Shown one piece after another: positions 57,104 to 64,000 of a stretch of 64,000 bases of DNA; the stretch's first letter is position 1; the number at the start of each line of letters is the position of its first letter. The position numbers and the translations under genes were made by a program. The DNA comes from Thermomonas sp. Its GTDB lineage: Bacteria; Pseudomonadota; Gammaproteobacteria; Xanthomonadales; Xanthomonadaceae. Location of the stretch: contig NZ_JAQSDO010000012.1 in assembly GCF_029945965.1 (NCBI RefSeq), forward strand, positions 99,263 through 163,262, read 5' to 3'. Below the pieces are notes generated by a model. The model was given only the letters and a program-made list of their open reading frames with translations, ran no database searches and was not told the DNA's origin.

Positions 57104-58359
57104 GCAAGGCCTTCGATGCGATCATCATTGGCGCCGGCCCCGCCGGCAGCACGGCAGCGATTCGCCTGGCAAGCGCCGGCTGGTCGGTGGCCATCGTCGA
57201 GAAGCGCGAGTTCCCGCGTCGCAAGGTTTGCGGCGAATGCATCGCCGCATCCAACCTGCCATTGCTGGATGCACTTGGCATCGGTGAGGACGTCGATGCG
57301 CTTGCCGGCCCGGGCCTGCAGCGGGTCGGCTTGTTTGTCGGGCAGCGCAAGATCATCGCGCCGTTGCCGCCGATGACCCACGCACGACATCGATGGGGCC
57401 GTGCCTTGGGCCGCGAGCATCTGGACACACTGCTGCTGGCGCGCGCTGGTGCGCTTGGGGTGCACGTCTTGCAACCGTGGGCGGTCAAGCAACACGATGC
57501 CGACGGCGAGCTGCATCGCTGCACGTTGGCGCGCGCGGGTGAGCACGCAGATCTCGAGCTGCATGCACCGGTGCTGATCCATGCGCATGGTTCATGGGAA
57601 CCCGCCCCGCGCGCAGGCATGCAGGCAGATGCCGCGCGCAGACCGCCGCATCGCGATGGCGACCTGCTGGCCTTCAAATCGACATGGCGCAATGCACGCA
57701 TCGAACCCGGCTTGCTACCGGTGCTGGCGTTTCCCGGCGGCTACGGCGGCATGGTGCTGGGCGACCACGGCCTGGTGACGCTGGCGTTCTGTATCCGTCG
57801 CGATGGCCTGCAACGGGCGCGCACTGCACATGCCGGCAGCAGTGCAGCCGAAGCTGCGTTCGCATATGTTCGGGCCTGCTGCGCTGGCGTGGAGGACGTG
57901 CTGGACGGCGCCGAATTGGCTGGAAGCTGGCTTGCGGTCGGACCCTTGCAGCCCGGCATCCGCGAGGCGGCGCTGGGTGATGGTCAATTCGCCATCGGCA
58001 ATGCGGCCGGCGAAGCGCACCCGATCCTGGGCGAAGGCATGAGCATGGCGATCCAGTCCGCATGGTTACTTTCGGATCGGCTCATTGCACATCGCACGAA
58101 AACTCCGGCGTCGTCTGAAATGCGGCCAACGTGGTCATCCGTGGGGTCGAGTTATGCGCGTACATGGCGGGCGAATTTCGCGCCACGCCTGCGCTTCGCT
58201 GCCGTATGCGCGCACCTGGCGATGCGTCCGCGCGCAGCGGCTCCACTGCTGCCCTTGCTGCAACGATGGCCTGGCCTGTTGACCAGAGGCGCGCGCATCG
58301 CCGGCAAGGTGCGGCAATCAGCAATGCCTGCGCGGTACCAATGCGGTACTGGCCTGTAG
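57100..58359 (+). CDS. FAD-dependent oxidoreductase, geranylgeranyl-reductase/hydroxylase type
   Basis: A 419-residue flavoprotein with the dinucleotide-binding IIIGAGPAGSTAAIRL (GAGPAG at 11-16), the KVCGECIAAS segment common to this group, and the second FAD motif AIGNAAGEAHPILGEGMSMA. It could hydroxylate or reduce the polyketide product; the family includes both aromatic hydroxylases and prenyl reductases. Coupled by a four-base overlap to the methyltransferase. A similar trio (type III PKS, methyltransferase, flavin enzyme) makes methylated alkylquinones in Streptomyces. Confidence 0.9.
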   Translation: MSKAFDAIIIGAGPAGSTAAIRLASAGWSVAIVEKREFPRRKVCGECIAASNLPLLDALGIGEDVDALAGPGLQRVGLFVGQRKIIAPLPPMTHARHRWGRALGREHLDTLLLARAGALGVHVLQPWAVKQHDADGELHRCTLARAGEHADLELHAPVLIHAHGSWEPAPRAGMQADAARRPPHRDGDLLAFKSTWRNARIEPGLLPVLAFPGGYGGMVLGDHGLVTLAFCIRRDGLQRARTAHAGSSAAEAAFAYVRACCAGVEDVLDGAELAGSWLAVGPLQPGIREAALGDGQFAIGNAAGEAHPILGEGMSMAIQSAWLLSDRLIAHRTKTPASSEMRPTWSSVGSSYARTWRANFAPRLRFAAVCAHLAMRPRAAAPLLPLLQRWPGLLTRGARIAGKVRQSAMPARYQCGTGL

Positions 58360-58482
58360 TTCGGCGCGGCACTAATCCTGAACGTGGACAAGGGAATTCC
58401 CGACAGTGTCCGGGACAATGCACCGACTGCCACCAAGCCTTGATTCGGCGAAGCTGCATGTCACGCCACCCGGACCACCGCG

Positions 58483-59379
58483 ATGGAACTGCGCACCGCC
58501 CTGCTCGCCCTGTTGCTGTTGCCACCTGCGGCATTCCCGGCCAACGCCGAAACCCTGACGCGCACGCTACTGCATGTTGCAGTAGCACCGATGCCGGCGC
58601 CGATGCTGGCAACCGGCTTCCATCCCGACATCGACATCGCCAGCTACCTGGTCAGCGAGAAACTCGACGGCGTGCGTGCACGCTGGGATGGCCGGCAACT
58701 GCTGACCCGAGCGGGCAATCGTATCGATGCACCTGCATGGTTCACGGCCGGCTGGCCGGCACAGGCCATCGAAGGTGAGTTGTGGATTGGCCGCGGGCAA
58801 TTCCAGCAAGTCAGCGATCTGGTGCGCGCGCTGCAACCCGATACCTCGGCATGGCGACAGGTGCACTTCATGGCCTTTGATCTGCCGACATCCCCACAAC
58901 CTTTCGCCACCCGCACACGCGCGTTGCGCGACCTGGTCAGGCGGGCCGCACTGCCGCAATTGCAACGCATCGCGCAGGTTCACCTCACCGACCGTGCGCA
59001 ACTCGATGCGCGTCTGGATGCGGTGGTGGCGGGCCGTGGCGAGGGCCTGATGCTGCACTACGCCTTCGCCCATTACCGCCCTGGCCGCACCGATGAGCTA
59101 CTGAAATACAAACGCTGGGACGATGCCGAAGCGCGTGTAGTCGGCTACCGTCCGGGCAAGGGCAAGTACGCCGGCATGGTCGGCGCGCTGCTGGTCGAAG
59201 ATGCGCATGGTCGACGCTTCGCACTCGGCAGCGGCTTGCGCGATGCCGACCGCACGCGACCACCGCCGATTGGTTCCATGGTCACGTTCCGCTACAACGG
59301 ACTCACCGCGAAGGGCACGCCACGCTTCGCGCGTTACCAGCGCATGCATGCTGATGCGGCATCGGTCGCCACGCGTTGA
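58483..59379 (+). CDS. Periplasmic ATP-dependent DNA ligase, Lig E type
   Basis: A 298-residue ATP-dependent ligase. A signal peptide (1-22, cleavage after ANA) precedes the nucleotidyltransferase domain with nucleophilic K60 in SEKLDGVRARWDG, then IEGELWIG, FMAFDLP, GEGLMLH and KYKRWDDAEARVV, and an OB-fold end (GALLVEDAHGRRFALGSG, GSMVTFRYNG). Small ligases with a leader (Lig E) act outside the cytoplasm and are thought to repair incoming or extracellular DNA. It lies beside no other DNA gene; the housekeeping ligase is expected elsewhere. Confidence 0.92.
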   Translation: MELRTALLALLLLPPAAFPANAETLTRTLLHVAVAPMPAPMLATGFHPDIDIASYLVSEKLDGVRARWDGRQLLTRAGNRIDAPAWFTAGWPAQAIEGELWIGRGQFQQVSDLVRALQPDTSAWRQVHFMAFDLPTSPQPFATRTRALRDLVRRAALPQLQRIAQVHLTDRAQLDARLDAVVAGRGEGLMLHYAFAHYRPGRTDELLKYKRWDDAEARVVGYRPGKGKYAGMVGALLVEDAHGRRFALGSGLRDADRTRPPPIGSMVTFRYNGLTAKGTPRFARYQRMHADAASVATR

Positions 59380-59397
59380 ATCCATGCGGCTGGCGTC

Positions 59398-60196
59398 CTA
59401 TTCGGAATCGACCCCGGCCAGGTCCAATACCCACTGCCGCACCACGGGTTCACCGGCGTAGAAGTCCTTCGGTTTTTTCTCCGCCATCGCCCAGCGATGC
59501 AGCCAACTGGGACCGTAGCGGCCTTCATATCCATCCGGCCGTGCATAAGCCGGGTCGCGCAGGGCTTCGTCGAGCGTGATCGTGCGATACCCACGGCGAC
59601 GCACGCCGGCAATCAGTTCGACATAGCTGGCTGCATTCAATGCATTGGCATGCATCAGCCAAACCTGCGGCAGCGCGTACCCAAGCAATGCCTGCTACTG
59701 GCGCTCGTAATAGTCGACCTTGTTGAGCATGTACGGCACGTAACCTTCGCGCAGTCGACGTAGCGTGTCCTGTCGTGAAGCGACATCGACAGGCCCATCG
59801 TTTGGACCATCGCCATCGTGTCCGCTGCTGCCATCGAGCACGTTCTCGTACGCGAAGTTCCAGACCCATTCGCCGTTGTCCACCGTGACCGGTGCGACGC
59901 GATAACCATGCTTCGCCAGGAAATCGCGAATTTCCGCCTTGTCAGCCTGGGTGCGACCGGCGCGCAAGTAAGGGTGGCGAAACCAGCGTGGCTGCATGCC
60001 GCGCTTGCAGATTCGTATCGGACGTGACCCCGATGCGCTGCCACGGCAGATCGTCAATCGTGACCGCGATGCGGCGATCAGGTGTTGGCTGTTGCGCGGC
60101 CGCTATTGAAGCGACGCATAACAGCATCGCGGCTAATGCAATGCGCATTCCGCACGGATCGGAGGTCATGCTTGCACGGCTTGCTGTGCCAGCCAT
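59398..60196 (-). pseudogene. Polysaccharide deacetylase remnant with frameshift, deletion and stop
   Basis: Pieces of a secreted NodB-type deacetylase. The N-terminal part (signal peptide from 60148, MRIALAAMLLCVASIAAAQ, then RIAVTIDDLPWQRIG) is in one frame. The later part, from RWFRHPYLRAG through YRVAPVTVDNGEWVWNFAYE to the C-terminus, is in another. About 90 residues of the usual middle are missing at the junction near 59980-60030, and an in-frame TAG at 59697-59695 interrupts the C-terminal half after YYERQ; the frame resumes at QALLGYALPQVWLMHAN. Three lesions make a functional product unlikely. Its start overlaps the M64 peptidase stop (TGATG), so it was once part of that operon. Confidence 0.82.
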
Positions 60197-61611
60197 CAGT
60201 GCGTCTGGCTGTACAGGTCGATGATGTCCGAGATCGAATCCTGGCAAACGCTGCAGAACGCGTCGGAACGAGTGAACATCATGCATTGCAGTTGCGGGCG
60301 GTAATACCCGGTCGCCGAGTAGTTTCCACCCTGGAACGCGCCGACCGCATCGCGATATTTCGCCTTGACGAACATCGCATCGACATGCTGCTGCTCCTCA
60401 TGGAACAGCGCGCTCATTTCCGCTTCCGGGCGCCGGTCCGCGCGCAACTTGGCACGACGTGCCTGGATGCCACGTTCGTAGGTTTCAAACTCCGCCTTCG
60501 GCCACGGCGTGGGCAATGGCACCACCAGGCTGGTCGGCGTGCGTTTCCATTTCAGGTTGTGTTGATTCAGCAACGCGGTCACGTTCGGTTCCCACGGTTC
60601 AACCGTGGGCTTGTCAGCGGCGGCATAGGAGACTGGCGAGGTGTAGTACTCGTCGGCCAGCGCAGCGAAGTGATGGCCAAACTCGTGCACGAACACATAG
60701 TCGCGCCAGTCATTGTCGGCGGCCACGGTGCTGAACTGGCCGAAGATCCCGCCACCGCCATAGGTCTGGCCATTGACCATGATTTCGACGAAATCATACG
60801 GCGCGTACTGCGCGAGTTCGCGGAAGGCGCGATTGTCCAGGGTCAGGATGTAGCGCTCGCTGCCGAAGATGTCGTAGCGCGCACCGGTCGAGGACGCATG
60901 GTGGATACCGGTGGACGGGCGGCTGACCCCGGATTCCGGCGTCGGCACCGCCAAGGCCCACACATTGAAATCCGCTGCGCGTTCCTTGAAGGGTGACACG
61001 CTGAACAGGCGATCGGCGAGTGCACGCGCGCGTTGTTCGAACTTGGGCATCTCTGCTGCGGTGTAGCCATCGCCGAGCAACAACAGATCAACCTTGTGCG
61101 CTGAATCGCCGTTGTGGCGAATGGCAATCGGCATTGCTGGTGCTGGCTGCGCTACGCGATCGATGTCGAGTGCGTCCGGATCCACGGTCACCGACCACGA
61201 GGGCGCGAATGCATTGGCGGCATCACGTCCATACACCGTGATCTTTACCGGCGCGGTCGGCATCGGGAACCGCAACGATTCCTGGAAGCTGCGCTGGGTG
61301 GCCTGCGCCTCGTCGGTGCTGCGCCATTCGCCAAAGATGGTGGCGTAGCCACGTGAATACAGCTGCTTGCCAGTCGCGGCATCGGCCACTTCGAACTTCT
61401 GCGAACCGCGATTGGTTGCATCGAGCGGCTGGTCTGGATTGCCCGGCCACGGCAGCGGTTCGACCACCACGCGGTCCAGTGCGTAGTGCTCGACCTTGGC
61501 ATCGCCGCTGTGCTGGATATCGACGCGCAGCGTGGGCGGCGTGGCAGCGATGGCGGGCATCGATGCCATCAATATCAACGCGATCATCGACAGAAGTGTG
61601 GACAGGCGCAT
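60196..61611 (-). CDS. M64 family (IgA-peptidase-type) metalloprotease
   Basis: A 471-residue secreted protein. Signal peptide 1-23 (LLSMIALILMASMPAIA), an N-terminal beta domain of about 160 residues (TYGR-like VKITVYGRDAANAFAPSW), and a peptidase domain with LLLLGDGYTAAEMPKFEQ and the zinc motif HEFGH at 309-313 followed by ALADEYY. This is the M64 signature. The C-terminal CMMFTRSDAFCSVCQDSI is cysteine-rich. Substrate unknown. GGAGAA precedes the ATG at 61611; the longer frame would precede the signal peptide. Confidence 0.9.
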   Translation of the reverse strand: MRLSTLLSMIALILMASMPAIAATPPTLRVDIQHSGDAKVEHYALDRVVVEPLPWPGNPDQPLDATNRGSQKFEVADAATGKQLYSRGYATIFGEWRSTDEAQATQRSFQESLRFPMPTAPVKITVYGRDAANAFAPSWSVTVDPDALDIDRVAQPAPAMPIAIRHNGDSAHKVDLLLLGDGYTAAEMPKFEQRARALADRLFSVSPFKERAADFNVWALAVPTPESGVSRPSTGIHHASSTGARYDIFGSERYILTLDNRAFRELAQYAPYDFVEIMVNGQTYGGGGIFGQFSTVAADNDWRDYVFVHEFGHHFAALADEYYTSPVSYAAADKPTVEPWEPNVTALLNQHNLKWKRTPTSLVVPLPTPWPKAEFETYERGIQARRAKLRADRRPEAEMSALFHEEQQHVDAMFVKAKYRDAVGAFQGGNYSATGYYRPQLQCMMFTRSDAFCSVCQDSISDIIDLYSQTH

Positions 61612-61639
61612 GGTGTTCTCCGTTGGGGGTCCGCAGCGC

Positions 61640-62413
61640 CTAGCGATGCGTGGACAGCAAGGTCTTGGCGGACAGGGCCTGGGCGGCGGCATCGGTGGAA
61701 TCCAGCACCTTGTCGCTGACCCCCAGCCACACATACCAGTAGCGCAGGTTCTGCTGCAGCGTCTGGTTGTCGCTCAGGCTGGCAAGCTGCGTGTTCGCCT
61801 GCGCATCCGGAATGGGTGATGGGCAATCGAGCAGTTCCTGGTCCACACCGCCCAATTGGCGGAAGCACTTGGCCCAGATGTAGTCCTGCACCTCGGCGGG
61901 AACAAGGCTGCGAATCTGCACGCGGTAGGCCGGGTTGTGACGCAGGATTTCCGCAGTCACGCCCGCGCCGGTGGCGCGGTAATAGCTCGACAGTCCCCAG
62001 CGCAGGTCCTCATCCTCGATCAGCCCGAGGTCGCCGGCATCGCGCAATTCGTTGAACGTGGTGTCGTCCAGCTCGAATGGCAGGATCTGCCTCGCCTGGT
62101 AGTACGCAAGCGCAGTTTTCCACGGCGAACCATCCACCAGGGTGCCATCTTCGCCGTGGGCCAGGGCTTGCTTGCCGAAGCCGGCGACCATCTTCCAGAA
62201 CGCACGGGCCTTGGCCATGTTCTGGATGTCAGCCTGCACATCGTCATGGATGCGCTTGGTATAGCGCTGGCCACGCGCGGCATCGATCCGATCCTGGTTC
62301 CAGTTGCTGACCTGCAGCGCGATCAGGATGCCGGCGATGACGATGACCAACTCGATCAGCGCCGCCGTCCAGTCGTGCTCACGCAAGCGCTGGGTGAATC
62401 GTGGAACCCGCAT
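61640..62413 (-). CDS. DUF6090-like membrane-anchored protein
   Basis: A 257-residue protein with one N-terminal helix in the typical DUF6090 context: DWTAALIELVIVIAGILIAL followed by QVSNWNQDR, then a long helical soluble region presumably in the periplasm. Function unknown. It lies 28 bases upstream of the M64 gene on the same strand and may be transcribed with it. Confidence 0.78.
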   Translation of the reverse strand: MRVPRFTQRLREHDWTAALIELVIVIAGILIALQVSNWNQDRIDAARGQRYTKRIHDDVQADIQNMAKARAFWKMVAGFGKQALAHGEDGTLVDGSPWKTALAYYQARQILPFELDDTTFNELRDAGDLGLIEDEDLRWGLSSYYRATGAGVTAEILRHNPAYRVQIRSLVPAEVQDYIWAKCFRQLGGVDQELLDCPSPIPDAQANTQLASLSDNQTLQQNLRYWYVWLGVSDKVLDSTDAAAQALSAKTLLSTHR

Positions 62414-62461
62414 GTCCGTCCCCTTGCCGCACGATGGCGACCGACTTGGCGATGATGCTGT

Positions 62462-63574
62462 CTATCGCCCCGGCACGTACACCTGCACGCGGTTGCGGCC
62501 CTGCAGCTTGGCCGAATACAGCGCGCGGTCGGCCATCGCCACCAGCGTTTCCGGTGGCTGGGTCGCGTTCGGCACCAGTGCACTGACACCGATACTGATG
62601 GTCACGTGCGCAGACACTGGCGAATCCGGATGCGGCATTGCCACCGCTTCCACCGCGGCGCGCAGGCGCTCGGCCACGTCGCTGGCTTGCGCAAGGCTGC
62701 GGCCAGGCAGCACCAGCACCAGTTCCTCGCCACCGAAGCGCGCGACCAGGTCGTGGTCGGACTCGGCAAAACCTTCGCAGACGCGCGCCAGCTCGCGCAG
62801 GCATTCGTCGCCGTATAGATGTCCGCTGGCATCGTTGAGCAGCTTGAATGCATCGGCATCGACCAGCAACAGCGCAAGTGACTCGTTGCGGGCCGCCTGC
62901 CGGGCCCAATCGGCCTGCAGGCGTTCGTCAAAGCAGCGACGGTTGGCGATCCCGGTCAACCCGTCGCTCATCGAGATGCGTTCCAGCTTGCGGTTGGCCA
63001 ACCGCAATTCATCGGCCATGCGCGCGAAGTGGATCGCGGCGGCAACAAGATACGACACCGCATCGAACACCGCGCAGGATTCGGCATCGAAGAAATCGGT
63101 GCGGTTCGATTCGAGGTTGAGCACGCCATGCAGGCGCTGGCCGTGGCGGATCGGTACCAGGTATTCGGAACGCACATAGGAATTGCCAAGGACGTAATCC
63201 GGATCGTCGTCCACGTCGGGGATCAGTTGTGCTCGCCCAGTGCGCGCGCAACGCCCGGCACCACCGCGGCCAACCGGCCACTCACCAGTGGCCGCCAGCG
63301 GCGACAGCGTCATTTCGCCGGCGTAAACCTCTTTGACGAAATGGGTGTTTTCTTCATTGAGCAGGATCACGCTGGCAATGGCCACCGGCAGCTCGGCCAC
63401 GATGCAGGCGCAAATGCCCTGCAGCATCGCCTGCAAACCTTCGCCCTGCAGGGCTTCGCGGGAAATGCGCACCACGATGCGGGTCAGCGTGGCCCGCCGC
63501 GCATTCGCATCCTGCGCGAGCCAAGACTGGCCTGGCAGGTTGTTGACTGGATCGGCAGTCACCGAATCCGGCAT
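62462..63574 (-). CDS. GAF-GGDEF diguanylate cyclase
   Basis: A 370-residue cytoplasmic protein: GAF sensor domain (about 35-185, with GVLNLESNRTDFFDAE) and a GGDEF domain (200-365). The active-site loop is FGGEELVLVL (GGEEL at 281-285), one of the active variants. The inhibitory I-site RxxD expected just upstream is SDHD (272-275), so product feedback is probably absent. GGAGGAG lies well before the ATG. It may supply c-di-GMP to effectors such as the YajQ protein encoded at 44100; that link is inference. Confidence 0.92.
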   Translation of the reverse strand: MPDSVTADPVNNLPGQSWLAQDANARRATLTRIVVRISREALQGEGLQAMLQGICACIVAELPVAIASVILLNEENTHFVKEVYAGEMTLSPLAATGEWPVGRGGAGRCARTGRAQLIPDVDDDPDYVLGNSYVRSEYLVPIRHGQRLHGVLNLESNRTDFFDAESCAVFDAVSYLVAAAIHFARMADELRLANRKLERISMSDGLTGIANRRCFDERLQADWARQAARNESLALLLVDADAFKLLNDASGHLYGDECLRELARVCEGFAESDHDLVARFGGEELVLVLPGRSLAQASDVAERLRAAVEAVAMPHPDSPVSAHVTISIGVSALVPNATQPPETLVAMADRALYSAKLQGRNRVQVYVPGR

Positions 63575-63696
63575 CGACCACGCTCCTCCCCTAGGAACGC
63601 CGCCAGTCTACCCCGACGGCATTGCTGTCAATTCACAAAGATCACGGCAGGGAGGCAGCCGGCGGGGAGGTCCGGCTACAGCCCTGCCGTGCAGAC

Positions 63697-63891
63697 TCAA
63701 CGGCAGCGGAAGTAGGCGGCTGCAGGCGTGGCGTAGCTGCGGTTGCTGGCATAACCGCTGCTGTTGCCGTAGCCAACGCCAAAATCACGTTCGCGGTGGA
63801 TGTGGGCCGACTGGGCACCACCGTCCCCACGGCGTGGGGTCAGGCGGCGCTCGACGTAGGCGCTCGGGCGTGGGGACTTGATGGCAAACAT
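63697..63891 (-). CDS. Small hypothetical protein rich in Arg, Ser and Tyr
   Basis: A 64-residue protein beginning MFAIKSPRPSAYVERRLTPR with a Gly/Ser/Tyr-rich second half (GVGYGNSSGYASNRSYATP). AGGAG lies eight bases before the ATG at 63891, a strong sign that it is translated; the longer frame to 63969 is not preferred. No signal peptide or helix. Not recognised. Confidence 0.6.
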   Translation of the reverse strand: MFAIKSPRPSAYVERRLTPRRGDGGAQSAHIHRERDFGVGYGNSSGYASNRSYATPAAAYFRCR

Positions 63892-64000
63892 GTCGTTCTC
63901 CTGCTGTAATGTGTTGGTGTGCTGGTAATGTAGTACACTACGCAGACCGTCACATGTGCAGGAAGTCATGGCCCCGACCCATTCAATGGAATGGGTAGGC

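Noticed and set aside
59695-59697. In-frame TAG in the deacetylase as programmed read-through
   Set aside because: The same gene also has a frame change and a missing middle segment, so decay is the simpler explanation.
63968-64000. Start of a plus-strand gene (ATG at 63968) running off the window
   Set aside because: Only 11 codons are visible; GGAAG precedes the ATG, but there is too little sequence to support a call.

Overview
This is a GC-rich (roughly 65%) gammaproteobacterial chromosome segment, most likely from the Lysobacteraceae/Xanthomonadaceae (Lysobacter, Luteimonas, Thermomonas or a relative). The evidence is the typical family gene set (YajQ, DUF1415, DUF3297, DUF3016, DUF6249, an E3 with its own lipoyl domain, the ATP synthase operon next to glmU), the start and stop codon use, and the many paired palindromic intergenic repeats. 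No rRNA, tRNA, CRISPR array or prophage was seen. Genes were identified by reading translated motifs; no database search was run.

Layout. 0-4 kb: bioD, free methionine sulfoxide reductase, a TfoX C-terminal-domain protein, and a cobalamin riboswitch driving a BtuB-type TonB receptor. 4-8 kb: a translationally coupled four-gene catabolic operon (acyl-CoA dehydrogenase, SDR, APH-fold kinase, SDR) resembling the levulinate/4-hydroxyacyl-CoA (lva) pathway. 8-12 kb: a stand-alone molybdopterin oxidoreductase and an AT-rich, probably acquired sialate O-acetylesterase. 12-27 kb: glmS and glmU, separated by an oppositely oriented ABC efflux system (adaptor, small ORF, ATPase, two FtsX-type permeases) with its own sigma-54 response regulator and sensor kinase, then a membrane GT-C-like protein coupled to a GtrA protein. 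27-35 kb: the complete atpIBEFHAGDC operon. 35-41 kb: a compact operon of PDH E2, an MscS channel, a GNAT-nitrilase fusion and PDH E3. 41-49.7 kb: a DMT transporter, a secreted LTD-PPC-EndA nuclease, yajQ, DUF1415, coupled rsmC-like and rsuA genes, an ECF sigma factor with a putative anti-sigma partner, and DUF6249, DUF3297 and DUF3016 genes. 49.9-55.2 kb: a LytS/LytTR two-component system, then an ECF42-type sigma factor with two VOC and two DGPF (YCII) proteins. 55.2-58.4 kb: a type III PKS, methyltransferase and FAD oxidoreductase cassette. 58.4-64 kb: periplasmic DNA ligase (Lig E), a decayed polysaccharide deacetylase, an M64 peptidase, DUF6090, a GAF-GGDEF cyclase and a small basic protein.

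The best regulatory signals read directly from the DNA are: (i) a consensus -24/-12 promoter with two 16-bp palindromes spaced 21 bp apart upstream of the ABC efflux operon, whose last genes encode an NtrC-type regulator; (ii) two divergent copies of the same ECF-type promoter (TGCAACC, 14 bp, CGTATCT) beside the ECF sigma gene; (iii) a TGTCGA-N17-CGTC promoter in front of the ECF42 cluster; and (iv) a -35/-10 promoter that places the atpI start downstream of the longest open frame. Several families of paired inverted repeats sit between genes, and some supply the stop codon or C-terminus of the preceding gene.
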